A stretch of 64,000 nt of DNA, from contig NZ_CANNBW010000016.1 in assembly GCF_947502995.1 (NCBI RefSeq), positions 1 through 64,000 on the forward strand, written 5' to 3'. The position numbers and the translations under genes are program-made. Below the pieces are notes generated by a model, which was not told the DNA's origin, did not search any database, and saw only the letters and a program-made list of their open reading frames with translations. This document shows positions 33,114 to 41,917 of the stretch, in pieces. Source of the stretch: an uncultured Tenacibaculum sp. (GTDB taxonomy: Bacteria > Bacteroidota > Bacteroidia > Flavobacteriales > Flavobacteriaceae). Position 1 is the first letter of the stretch. Each line of letters starts with the position of its first letter.

Positions 33114-33824
33114 ATTTAATTTTCTGAACAGATATTTAGACATTCCTAAAATCCAGAAAAAAATAATAAATAAAGTATTTGAGTTTTTGATTTTTAAACG
33201 AATATCTTCTCTGTATAAATTCCAATCATAGTTTTTTGAAATTCCTTCAGCGCCACATATAGCTATAGTTTCATTGATTTTTATGTGATTAATCTTTTTA
33301 TTGTACAGATACAAGTTGAAATGATAATCTGATAAAACCTTAAACGAAGTGTCGTATTTTCGTGTTTTAAATAATATCTTTTTATAGAATACAGATTGAT
33401 GGTGTAATGTGTTTTTGATCCATAATTTACTAGAAAAACTAGAGTTAAAATTTTGATTTCCATCATAGGTAACATTACCAATAATTAATTTCACATCATC
33501 AAAATTTTTTGAATAAAATATTGAAAATAAAGTAAGGTTAGAGAACAGTTTGTCATCAGCTCCCATAAAATATAACCATTCTCCATGTGCTAAATCAATT
33601 CCTTTATTCATGGCATCATAAATACCATTGTCTTTTTCTGATATAAATTTAAACTTTGACGGTAATGTCTTTAAAAAATCTATTGTCCCATCTGTGGAAG
33701 CCCCATCAATTATCCAAACTTCAAATTCTGTATAGCGCTGAATTTGTAGGCTAAATATACATTGCTTTAACTTTTCTAAGTTATTAAATGTAGGAATGAT
33801 TATGGAAACTTTAGTTTTTATAAT
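33093..33824 (-). CDS. Family 2 glycosyltransferase without a canonical start codon
   Basis: A GT-A type glycosyltransferase. The full domain is encoded from about 33824: IIKTKVSIIIPTFNNLEKL, then WIIDGASTDGTIDFLK and SEKDNGIYDAMNKGIDLAHGEWLYFMGADDK. No ATG, GTG or TTG occurs in this frame between the upstream in-frame TAG and the conserved strand; the best start is ATT (33822-33824), which would give 243 residues and lies 4 nt after the stop of the preceding gene. The first ATG (33611) would remove the nucleotide-sugar-binding half. Either a rare AUU start with translational coupling, or a mutated start. It probably acts in surface polysaccharide synthesis with the GT4 gene. Confidence 0.75.
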   Translation of the reverse strand: MIKTKVSIIIPTFNNLEKLKQCIFSLQIQRYTEFEVWIIDGASTDGTIDFLKTLPSKFKFISEKDNGIYDAMNKGIDLAHGEWLYFMGADDKLFSNLTLFSIFYSKNFDDVKLIIGNVTYDGNQNFNSSFSSKLWIKNTLHHQSVFYKKILFKTRKYDTSFKVLSDYHFNLYLYNKKINHIKINETIAICGAEGISKNYDWNLYREDIRLKIKNSNTLFIIFFWILGMSKYLFRKLNKKPASK

Positions 33825-33828
33825 GTAA

Positions 33829-34926
33829 CTAATTAAAGTATGAATCTAATTTCAATTGTTCTTTTTCCCAACACAATTCTTCTTTTGCTATTCTTTGATT
33901 TTGCTTTATTTCATTAATTAATGTTTTGTCATTAAGAATAGAAGAAACAGCTTTAGCAATAGCTTCAGGTTGATAGGAATCTACGGCAATACCAACATTG
34001 TATGTGCTAACAATATTGTTAATTTCAGGTAGATTACCAGAAATTAATGGCAATTCAGCATGAATATAATCAAATAATTTGTTAGGTAAAGAAAACTCGA
34101 AGCTCTTACCAAGAGGTTCTTCTAATACCATACCAAGATCTGCTAGTTTTGTATAGTTTGGTAGTTTTTCGTGAGCAACTCTACCTAAAAAATGAACTCT
34201 TGATTCTAGATTTTCTAATTGAACAAAATCTTTTAATTCTTGTTCTACTTTCCCATAGCCAATAATAACTAAATCAATACCTGAAAGTAAATGTAGAGCC
34301 TTAATCATGGGTTTAATTCCTCTTCCGGGATTTAATACACCTTGATATAAAATCACTTTATTTTTTGTAGGAAAGCTTACTTTTTCTTCAATAATTTCTC
34401 TGTGAAGTCGAGGTAAGTTTCGAATTAGTCCCATATGATTGTTATGTCGATCATTGTAAAACTTAACAATAGATTGACTAACAGTGTAAGATTTTCTAAT
34501 TCTTGGTAAGAAAAAGTATTCTAATTTCCGCCAAAACCCTTGTACAAATTTACGTCCTTGTAATTCAGGACCTTCAGAAAATAATTCATGACTATCATAT
34601 ACTAATTGTGTATTTCGCTTTATAGAGCTTGCGAAAAAGCAAGCAGGTAATGTATCTAAATCATTAGATAAGATGTAAGTGTATTTACGAAAAAGTAAAT
34701 AGAAAAATAATCGAACATTATATTCAGCGTAAAAAAGAAAATTATTGTTAAACCAGTGTTTTTTTCGAACTATTTTATAAGGTCGATCAATTTCAATAGT
34801 ATTGGGTAAAACTCTACCATATACCAAAACGTCAAAGTTGTTTTTTAAAAGATAAGTACAAACTTTATGAACTCTTTGATCTGTAGAAATATCATTAGTA
34901 ACAGCAACAAAAATCTTTTTCTTCAA
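33829..34926 (-). CDS. Family 4 glycosyltransferase
   Basis: A 365-residue GT-B glycosyltransferase. The N-terminal domain begins IFVAVTNDISTDQRVHKVCTYLLKNNFDVLVYGR; the C-terminal domain shows VILYQGVLNPGRGIKPMIKALHLL, LVIIGYGKVEQELKDFV and the sugar-nucleotide motif EFSLPNKLFDYIHAELPLISGNLPEI. No membrane anchor. It lies 3 nt after ftsE and 4 nt before the GT2 coding frame, so all three genes share a transcript. Donor and acceptor are unknown. Confidence 0.88.
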   Translation of the reverse strand: MKKKIFVAVTNDISTDQRVHKVCTYLLKNNFDVLVYGRVLPNTIEIDRPYKIVRKKHWFNNNFLFYAEYNVRLFFYLLFRKYTYILSNDLDTLPACFFASSIKRNTQLVYDSHELFSEGPELQGRKFVQGFWRKLEYFFLPRIRKSYTVSQSIVKFYNDRHNNHMGLIRNLPRLHREIIEEKVSFPTKNKVILYQGVLNPGRGIKPMIKALHLLSGIDLVIIGYGKVEQELKDFVQLENLESRVHFLGRVAHEKLPNYTKLADLGMVLEEPLGKSFEFSLPNKLFDYIHAELPLISGNLPEINNIVSTYNVGIAVDSYQPEAIAKAVSSILNDKTLINEIKQNQRIAKEELCWEKEQLKLDSYFN

Positions 34927-34929
34927 TAA

Positions 34930-35652
34930 CTAAGTGTTTTCGTTTTCTTTTTTATCCTGGTTTTTTGTAGGCGGAGTCTGTTGAACAACTTCAAATAGTT
35001 TTCCACCTTCACATTTTACCGTTTTTTGCTTAAATTTTACAATTAACTGATAATCATGAGTGGCCATAAAAATAGTTTTTCCACTTTTATGAATCTCATT
35101 TAAAAGTTCCATTACTTCTAAAGAGGTTCTTGGATCTAAATTACCAGTTGGCTCATCTGCTAAAATTAATTCAGGATCATTAAGTAAGGCTCTAGCTATG
35201 GCCACACGTTGCTGTTCACCACCAGAAAGTTCGAAAGTTTTTTTGTAGTATTTTTCTTTCATACCAACTTTGTCCAGAACTTCGTAAATTTTCTCTTTAC
35301 GTTCGTTTTTATCTTTCCAGCCTGTAGCTTTCAAAACAAATTCAAGATTATCAAAAACATTACGGTCATTTAATAACTTAAAATCTTGAAAAACAATTCC
35401 TAGTTTTCTTCTTAAGAAAGGAATGTCTTTTTCTTTCATTTTCTTTAAATCAAAACCAACAATGCTACCTAAACCACGTTGTAGTCTAAGATCTCCGTAT
35501 AATGTTTTTAATAAACTACTTTTTCCACTACCAGTTTTACCAATCAAATAGTAAAAATCACCTTTATTTAAAGTGAAATTAATTTTCGATAAAACTAGAA
35601 TGTCTCTTTGGTAGATATCTGCATTTTCTAAATGCAGTATTGGCTCTTGCAT
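34930..35652 (-). CDS. ftsE: Cell division ATP-binding protein FtsE
   Basis: ABC ATPase of 240 residues that with FtsX controls peptidoglycan hydrolases at the division site. Walker [10 protein letters not shown] (38-46), signature LSGGEQQ (142-148), Walker [14 protein letters not shown] and H-loop MATHD. The [32 protein letters not shown] segment is typical of FtsE rather than of LolD. FtsX is not adjacent. The C-terminus adds a Lys/Glu/Thr-rich tail. A -7 element precedes it. Confidence 0.87.
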   Translation of the reverse strand: MQEPILHLENADIYQRDILVLSKINFTLNKGDFYYLIGKTGSGKSSLLKTLYGDLRLQRGLGSIVGFDLKKMKEKDIPFLRRKLGIVFQDFKLLNDRNVFDNLEFVLKATGWKDKNERKEKIYEVLDKVGMKEKYYKKTFELSGGEQQRVAIARALLNDPELILADEPTGNLDPRTSLEVMELLNEIHKSGKTIFMATHDYQLIVKFKQKTVKCEGGKLFEVVQQTPPTKNQDKKENENT

Positions 35653-35668
35653 AAAAAGAAAGTTTTTA

Positions 35669-35676
35669 CAAATCTA
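35669..35676 (-). promoter_or_regulatory. ftsE promoter -7 element
   Basis: TAGATTTG on the minus strand, exact TAnnTTTG, 16 nt before the start codon; no clear -33 box. Confidence 0.45.
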
Positions 35677-35706
35677 TTATTTATTATCAATTTAAACCAC
35701 TTTTTT

Positions 35707-35714
35707 TATTTTTG
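35707..35714 (+). promoter_or_regulatory. -7 element of the large TPR gene
   Basis: TATTTTTG, exact TAnnTTTG, about 72 nt before the start codon of the 1001-residue TPR protein; no clear -33 box. Confidence 0.45.
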
Positions 35715-35786
35715 GCGATTATTGATCAAACAAAACAAAAAAAATAGCGTTATCTTACAGGGAACGATACAAAGATAAATTCTAAA

Positions 35787-38700
35787 ATGAAATATAAATA
35801 TTTATTTATAACACTTTGTTACTTTTTAAGTTTTTTAAATGTTGAAGGGCAAAATACTGAAGTTCAAACTAATATTGATGCGAGGTTTCACAGAGCGATA
35901 ACTTTGTATAACAATAAAGCGTATTCAGGGGCACAAAGAGTATTCAAAGAAGTATCAGAAAATACAGCGAAACACAATCTACAAACCGATGCAGATTTTT
36001 ATGATGCCATGTGCGCAATTAAGTTAAATCAGACAGATGCAGATAAAAAAGTACTCGATTTTGTAAAAAAACATCCTTATAGTAGTAAAAAGGAGAAAGC
36101 TTTTTTAAATGTTGGAAATTATTATTTCGCAAACAGAAAAGCTTCACATTCTTTAAAATGGTATTCTAAAGTAAATCCTGCTTTATTAAATGTTGAAGAG
36201 AATAAAGAACTGAATTATAAAATGGGATACGCACTTTTAGTTTCTAACTATTTTGAAGATGCTAAAAAGAAGTTTGCAAAGTTATTGGGAGATCCTAGAT
36301 ATGGAAATGATTCAAGATATTTTTACGGATATATAGCGTATAGACAAGAAAACTACGGAGAGGCTGAAGATAATTTACAACAATTATCAGATAATGAAAC
36401 CTATAAATCTGAAGCGAATTACTATCTGTTAGATATGGCTTTTAAAAGCGGAAAGTTTGATAAAGCAGCTCAAATTGGAGAAAAGATTTTTCCAAAAGCT
36501 AAGGAAAAGCAAAAATCAGATATCAGTAAAATTATCGGAGAAAGTTATTTCAATTTAGAAAAATATGATAAAGCTGTTCCTTATTTGAATCAATATGAAG
36601 GAAAAAAAGGGAAATGGACAAATACTGATTATTATTATTTAGGATATTCTTACTATAAATTAGAAGATTACGAAAGTGCAATCGGCCAGTTTAATAAAAT
36701 TATAAACGGTCAAAATAGTGTTGCTCAGAGTGCTTATTATCATTTAGGAGAATGTTATTTAAAAGCAGGAAAGAAGAATGAAGCTTTAAATGCATTTAAA
36801 AATGCAAGTGAAATGAATTTCAATCCTGTAATTACTGCAGATGCTGATTTTAATTATGCAAAATTAAGTTACGAAGAAGGTAACCCGTATAAAAGTGTTC
36901 CAGATGTCTTAAAAGCATATTTAGCAAAATACCCACAATCACCAAATTCAAAAGAAATTTCAGGATTATTAATTACTTCTTACTTAAATCAGAAAGATTA
37001 TCAAGGTGCTATAGACTATTTAAGAGCAAATCAAAATCCAGATAATGATGCTTTAGCAAACGAGGTTTCATTATACAGAGGAATCCAATTGTTTAACGAA
37101 CAAAAGCTAAAAAAATCATTACCACATTTTTTAATTGCTACAGATGCGGTAAATGATACAATTAAAAATAAAGGTCATTATTGGTTAGGTGAAACAAATT
37201 ATCTGTTAGGTAATTACGATAACGCTGTTGCATCTTTTTCTAAAATTGAAAGTTCAAATTTTGAAGAAGCTAAATACTTAAATTATAATATGGCTTATGC
37301 TTTTTTTAAGCAAAAGGACTATGATAATGCTACAACGTACTTTGAAGAATTTTTGAAAGAAAATATTGATGAAAATGATCTAAATGATGATGCATCAAAT
37401 CGTTTGGGAGATTCTTATTATGCTACGAAACGCTATGGAAAAGCAATGCAAGCGTATGATAAGGTAATCCAAGAAGGAGGCGCAGGATCAGATTATGCTC
37501 AATATCAAAAAGCAATGAGTGATGGTTTAATTGGAGATAGTAGCGAGAAAATAAATGATTTAAAAAAGTTGATTAAAGATTATCCAACTTCAAATTTAAA
37601 AGATGATGCATTTTATCAATTAGGAATTACATATACTTCAAAAGGAAATGCAAATCAAGCTAAAAAGGCATACAATCAATTGTTAGAAGAGCATAGTCAA
37701 AGTGGTTATGTACCAACAGTATTATTACGCCAAGGATTATTAGAGTACAATAAAGGAAATAATAGAGACGCACTTGTTAAGTTTAAAGAAGTAGTTGCAA
37801 AATTCCCTAATTCTAATGAAGCTAAACAAGCGGTTGCTAGTGCGAGAAATGTTTATGTAGATACAGGAAAGGTAAATGAATATGCGACTTGGGTAAAAAC
37901 TATCGATTTTGTAAATGTATCTAATAGTGATATAGACAACACAACTTATGAAGCTGCAGAAAATAAATTTTTAGAAAATGATAAAGTAAGGGCAATTAGC
38001 GGATTTAAAACATATTTGCGAGATTTTCCTAACGGAATTCATGCTTTAAAAGCAAACTTCTATCTAGGTCAATTATACTTTAACGGAACAAAAAAACAAA
38101 CAGCTGTTCCACATTATACTTATGTGATTAAAGCTGGGGTTAATGAGTTTTCAGAAGAAGCTTTAGCTAAACTAAGTCAATTATATTTAGAGAAAGAGAA
38201 TTGGAAAAAAGCAATTCCATTGTTAGAGCGCTTAGAACAAGAAGGTAATATTGATCAGAATTTAATTTTCGCTCAAAGTAATTTAATGAAAGGATATTAT
38301 GATAGAAAAGATTATGAGAAGGCAGTTACTTATGCAGAGAAAGTATTAACCAATGGTAAAATAGATCAGGTTGTTGGTGAAGATGCGCAAATTATTTTAG
38401 CACGTTCTGCAATTGAAACAAATGACTTTACAACAGCTCAAGATTATTATAGTGCTTTAGATAATACAGCTACAGGAGAACTTAAAGCCGAAACATTATA
38501 TTATAAAGCATTCTTTTTACATGAAGATAAAGCTTATGAAAGTTCAAATGAAGAAATTCAAAATTTAATAGCTAATTACTCTAAATATCAATATTGGGGA
38601 GTAAAAAGTTACATTATAATGGCAAAGAACTATTATAAACTAAAAGATGCTTACCAAGCTACATATATCTTAGATAATATCGTGAAAAATTTTACTCAGT

Positions 38701-38792
38701 TTAAAGATCTTAATGAAGAAGCTAAAAACGAACTTAATAAAATTAAGAGTAAAGAAGCGAAAACAAATGAATCAATTAACTCTAAACAATAA
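35787..38792 (+). CDS. Large secreted tetratricopeptide repeat protein
   Basis: A 1001-residue periplasmic protein: signal peptide (MKYKYLFITLCYFLSFLNVEGQ) and then almost only TPR-type helical repeats with the Tyr-rich pattern YYYLGYSYYKLEDYESAIGQFNKI, YWLGETNYLLGNYDNAVASFSKI, YQLGITYTSKGNANQAKKAYNQL and YYKAFFLHEDKAYESSNEEI. No lipobox or sorting domain. Proteins of this type form envelope scaffolds. It is followed after 13 nt by an outer-membrane barrel gene, so the two products probably form a complex; I know no established name. Confidence 0.8.
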   Translation: MKYKYLFITLCYFLSFLNVEGQNTEVQTNIDARFHRAITLYNNKAYSGAQRVFKEVSENTAKHNLQTDADFYDAMCAIKLNQTDADKKVLDFVKKHPYSSKKEKAFLNVGNYYFANRKASHSLKWYSKVNPALLNVEENKELNYKMGYALLVSNYFEDAKKKFAKLLGDPRYGNDSRYFYGYIAYRQENYGEAEDNLQQLSDNETYKSEANYYLLDMAFKSGKFDKAAQIGEKIFPKAKEKQKSDISKIIGESYFNLEKYDKAVPYLNQYEGKKGKWTNTDYYYLGYSYYKLEDYESAIGQFNKIINGQNSVAQSAYYHLGECYLKAGKKNEALNAFKNASEMNFNPVITADADFNYAKLSYEEGNPYKSVPDVLKAYLAKYPQSPNSKEISGLLITSYLNQKDYQGAIDYLRANQNPDNDALANEVSLYRGIQLFNEQKLKKSLPHFLIATDAVNDTIKNKGHYWLGETNYLLGNYDNAVASFSKIESSNFEEAKYLNYNMAYAFFKQKDYDNATTYFEEFLKENIDENDLNDDASNRLGDSYYATKRYGKAMQAYDKVIQEGGAGSDYAQYQKAMSDGLIGDSSEKINDLKKLIKDYPTSNLKDDAFYQLGITYTSKGNANQAKKAYNQLLEEHSQSGYVPTVLLRQGLLEYNKGNNRDALVKFKEVVAKFPNSNEAKQAVASARNVYVDTGKVNEYATWVKTIDFVNVSNSDIDNTTYEAAENKFLENDKVRAISGFKTYLRDFPNGIHALKANFYLGQLYFNGTKKQTAVPHYTYVIKAGVNEFSEEALAKLSQLYLEKENWKKAIPLLERLEQEGNIDQNLIFAQSNLMKGYYDRKDYEKAVTYAEKVLTNGKIDQVVGEDAQIILARSAIETNDFTTAQDYYSALDNTATGELKAETLYYKAFFLHEDKAYESSNEEIQNLIANYSKYQYWGVKSYIIMAKNYYKLKDAYQATYILDNIVKNFTQFKDLNEEAKNELNKIKSKEAKTNESINSKQ

Positions 38793-38805
38793 AAGTTAAA
38801 AGAGA

Positions 38806-40584
38806 ATGAAAAGAGGAATAGTAGTCACTATAGCAATGTTTGTAGTAAGCTTTAGTATAGCTCAAAATAAACCAAAGACAGAGAAATCTAAAGATTCAAT
38901 TATAAAAACAGAAGTAGTAGAGGTAGTAACTTCTTATGCACCAAAAGTTACAGATGCTTTTAAAATTAAAAAGAAACCTGTAATTAAATTATCAGATAAA
39001 GCTAAACGTAAATCTTTAGAATATAAGATTCAACCAGTTTCAGTAGCGTCTAAATTTAAACCTAAGAGTGGTGTTTTAAAAGGAATTGATGTTGGTGAAC
39101 GCGAGCGTTTATTTGATAATTATTTTTCTTTAGGTTTCGGAAATAATTTAACTCCTTTTGTAGAAGCTTATTTTCAAAACACAAGTGCTTTTGAATATGA
39201 ATATGGAGGTAAAATCAATTTTATTTCGTCTAAAGATCCTGTTCAAAACACAATATTAAACAGCAGTTATTATAATGCAAGTGTTGATTTATTTTTAAAG
39301 CAAGAAATGCGAAATTTCGACTGGAAAGTTGGTTTAAACGCTTATAGAAATAAATATAATTGGTATGGTTTACCTTCAGATATCGTCTTTTTAGATCCAA
39401 CTATTGGTACTATAGAAGAAGAGCAATTATATAAATATTATAATTTAAAAGGATCTATTTATTTTCCATACAGTGCAACAGAAGAAGTAAATACATCGAT
39501 AGGGTATTTTTCAGACGACCAAGATTCTGATGAGATTCATGCTGATGTAGATGCAAAGTTTGCTATTCCTTTAGGAAGATTCGGATTGAATTATGAGGAT
39601 TTAGACCTAAGGACGTCTATAAACTTTATCATGGGAGGTTTTGATAGAGCATATTCAGATCCTCTTCAAAAAATAAACTATAGTTTCGCAACGGCTGGAA
39701 TTCATCCTACTTATGCTTTTTCATTCAAAGATTTTGATATCAAATTAGGAGGAAAAGCATATTATTCTTTCGATTTGGAAAATACAGAAGGAAAGTTCTT
39801 TGCATATCCAGATGTAGAAGTAAATTATCCAATTATTCCTAGGTATGCTAATATTTACGCTGGAGCAAAAGGAGATTTAACTGTAAATTCTTATGAGAGT
39901 TTTTCTAGAGAAAACCCATATGTTTCTCCAACATTAAACATTCAGCAATCTAGTGAAGCTTTTGATGCTTTTGGTGGGTTCCGAGGAATTTTAAGTGGAA
40001 ACTTAAACTACAATGTTAGAGCTAGTTTTAAGAAAGAAGAAAACAGAGCATTTTTTGTGTTAAATGAATCTGCTTCAAACGGAATTACAATAGGTTTTCC
40101 AAGTGGAATTTTATTCAGAGGATATAATTTTGGAAATTCATTCGACGTAATTTATGATGATATTACTACAGTTGGTTTCTTTGGAGAAGTAACTTATGAT
40201 TTTTCTAGAAAATTAAACTTAGGTTTAAACGCAGAGTTCAATTCTTATAGTACAACAAATCAAGAAGAAGCTTGGAATTTACCACAAATTAAAGCTGATG
40301 TTTTTGCAAACTATAAAGTGAAGAAATGGTATGCAGGTGCAAATTTATATTTTGTTGGGAGTAGAAAAGGAGCTCAACGAAATGGCGCAGCATATACAGC
40401 AATAGATTTAGATGCCTATATCGATTTAAATCTTAATGGAGGTTATCATTTTAATGATTTATTTTCAGTTTTCTTACAAGCAAATAACATCACAAATAGT
40501 AGTTATCAAAGATTTACTAATTTCGATGCTCAAGGATTCCAAATTATTGGAGGATTCATTTGGAAGTTTGATGCGCTGTTTTAG
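38806..40584 (+). CDS. TonB-receptor-like outer membrane barrel protein
   Basis: A 592-residue exported protein with a signal peptide (ending SIAQ), a Lys-rich periplasmic segment (about 20-90, including VEVVTSYAPKVTDAFKIKKKP) and a beta barrel that ends GGYHFNDLFSVFLQANNITNSSYQRFTNFDAQGFQIIGGFIWKFDALF, the usual last strands of TonB-dependent receptors. It has no carboxypeptidase-like domain and no plug domain of normal length, so it is probably not a nutrient transporter. It forms a two-gene operon with the large TPR protein. Confidence 0.75.
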   Translation: MKRGIVVTIAMFVVSFSIAQNKPKTEKSKDSIIKTEVVEVVTSYAPKVTDAFKIKKKPVIKLSDKAKRKSLEYKIQPVSVASKFKPKSGVLKGIDVGERERLFDNYFSLGFGNNLTPFVEAYFQNTSAFEYEYGGKINFISSKDPVQNTILNSSYYNASVDLFLKQEMRNFDWKVGLNAYRNKYNWYGLPSDIVFLDPTIGTIEEEQLYKYYNLKGSIYFPYSATEEVNTSIGYFSDDQDSDEIHADVDAKFAIPLGRFGLNYEDLDLRTSINFIMGGFDRAYSDPLQKINYSFATAGIHPTYAFSFKDFDIKLGGKAYYSFDLENTEGKFFAYPDVEVNYPIIPRYANIYAGAKGDLTVNSYESFSRENPYVSPTLNIQQSSEAFDAFGGFRGILSGNLNYNVRASFKKEENRAFFVLNESASNGITIGFPSGILFRGYNFGNSFDVIYDDITTVGFFGEVTYDFSRKLNLGLNAEFNSYSTTNQEEAWNLPQIKADVFANYKVKKWYAGANLYFVGSRKGAQRNGAAYTAIDLDAYIDLNLNGGYHFNDLFSVFLQANNITNSSYQRFTNFDAQGFQIIGGFIWKFDALF

Positions 40585-40610
40585 GTAAACACTACTTTTT
40601 AAAATATAAC

Positions 40611-40645
40611 AAAACACAACTATAATTTTTGGTTGTGTTTTTGTT
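40611..40645 (+). terminator. Terminator after the barrel gene
   Basis: AAAACACAAC and GTTGTGTTTT pair over 10 bp with an 11-nt loop, followed by TGTTTTG. Confidence 0.75.
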
Positions 40646-40671
40646 TTGATAAAAAAACGTACCTTGAAAAT

Positions 40672-41814
40672 ATGTTAATTCATATTTCAAATTATATTAC
40701 AGCAATTGTATGTTTAATTACTTTTTTTGTAATTCAGCGTGTTTATCGCAAAGAAAAATCTAAAAGTCAAACTTCTACTTCAGTAGAAGGTATTAAGTGG
40801 TTTGCTTTAGCTATTTTTTCTTGGGGAATTGGAGCTTTTTTGAACATAATGCTTATTGATTTCTTTAATCTATCCGCATCAAATAGTATCATAATTAGTA
40901 TCGGAGTTTTTTTCTCACTGTTAAACTCATTATTTATATTATTATCAATTCCTTCAATTCAACATAATGAAAAAAGAAACATTGTAATTCGAATTATAGA
41001 ACGTTTTACAAATAAAGAAGTATTTGTAATCTTCGGAGGTGTTTTGGTTATGATCGCTTCCGTTTTTCTGATTTCATTTTATACAAATACACAATCAAAC
41101 TCAAGTAATAATGTCATTTGGCTAATCGATATTCCGATATCTATCGTGGTTGCATTTGCACTTTTACAAGAGTTGAATAAAGCATTTAAAAATAGAGGAA
41201 TGCGTTTTATGGTATTACCAACTCTAGCTTTATTTTTATTAATTGTTGTTGCAGTTACACATCGTATTTTTCCCGAAGAAAGCATATCAAGTTGGATTGA
41301 TACCAATATTTGGAGTGTTCTAGGTATAGTATCAAGTATTTCATTTAAGTTTTTATTCATACTCTTGTTTACGATCTTACTATATAGTTGGAAATTATTA
41401 GCTGAGAAAGAAGAAAAACAAACAGAATTACAAAATACAAAGCTCTTGCAAGAAGATTTAATTCTTGAGAATGAAAAGCTACAAATAGCGAATGAAAGTC
41501 ATTTAAGCACAATAAAAAGTTTAAAATCAGAAATTTTAGCTGAGAAAAAGAAATTAAAAGAACTGCAATTAGCTTCTAAAGTAGAGTTATCTGATCGTCA
41601 AAAAGAAGTATTAGGAAATTTAGGAGTTTGTGGTGAAGAAAAATCATATACAGAAATTGCTGAGGCTATGAATATAAGTGTCGACGGATTTCAAACTCAT
41701 ATTTATCAAATCAAAAAAGTACTTAATATTTCAGGAGCAGGAGGAAAAGAACAATTAATTATTTATGCTAAAGATCACGAATTACTTGATTTTGCTACGA
41801 TTCAGCATGATTAA
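40672..41814 (+). CDS. Membrane protein with coiled coil and C-terminal LuxR-like HTH
   Basis: A 380-residue regulator-like protein. The ATG at 40672 starts directly with a transmembrane helix; the open frame further up lies in the preceding terminator. About seven hydrophobic helices (1-245) resemble a 7TM sensor. A coiled coil (about 250-310, Glu/Lys/Gln-rich) links to a helix-turn-helix at about 315-370 (LSDRQKEVLGNLG, SYTEIAEAMNISVDGFQTHIYQIKKVL), similar to the DNA-binding end of LuxR/NarL proteins. A membrane-bound one-component transcription factor is likely; ligand and targets are unknown. Confidence 0.7.
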   Translation: MLIHISNYITAIVCLITFFVIQRVYRKEKSKSQTSTSVEGIKWFALAIFSWGIGAFLNIMLIDFFNLSASNSIIISIGVFFSLLNSLFILLSIPSIQHNEKRNIVIRIIERFTNKEVFVIFGGVLVMIASVFLISFYTNTQSNSSNNVIWLIDIPISIVVAFALLQELNKAFKNRGMRFMVLPTLALFLLIVVAVTHRIFPEESISSWIDTNIWSVLGIVSSISFKFLFILLFTILLYSWKLLAEKEEKQTELQNTKLLQEDLILENEKLQIANESHLSTIKSLKSEILAEKKKLKELQLASKVELSDRQKEVLGNLGVCGEEKSYTEIAEAMNISVDGFQTHIYQIKKVLNISGAGGKEQLIIYAKDHELLDFATIQHD

Positions 41815-41887
41815 CCATATGCTTAATCATTCCTGCTTTTAAAAAGAGCATTGTGTAACCTTTACATGTTTTGTCTTTACAAACATT

Positions 41888-41915
41888 TTTGTGTGAAACA
41901 TTTTAATCACACAAA
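41888..41915. promoter_or_regulatory. 9-bp inverted repeat at the symporter start
   Basis: TTTGTGTGA (41888-41896) and TCACACAAA (41907-41915) with a 10-nt spacer, ending 2 nt before the start codon. It contains TGTGA/TCACA half-sites like Crp/Fnr operators, though with wider spacing, and could also form an mRNA hairpin over the ribosome-binding region. Confidence 0.55.
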
Positions 41916-41917
41916 TT

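Noticed and set aside
27684..35652. The glycosyltransferase and ftsE region as a complete capsule or O-antigen locus.
   Set aside because: Only GT39, GT2 and GT4 genes are present, spread over separate units; there is no flippase, polymerase, Wza/Wzc or sugar-nucleotide gene.
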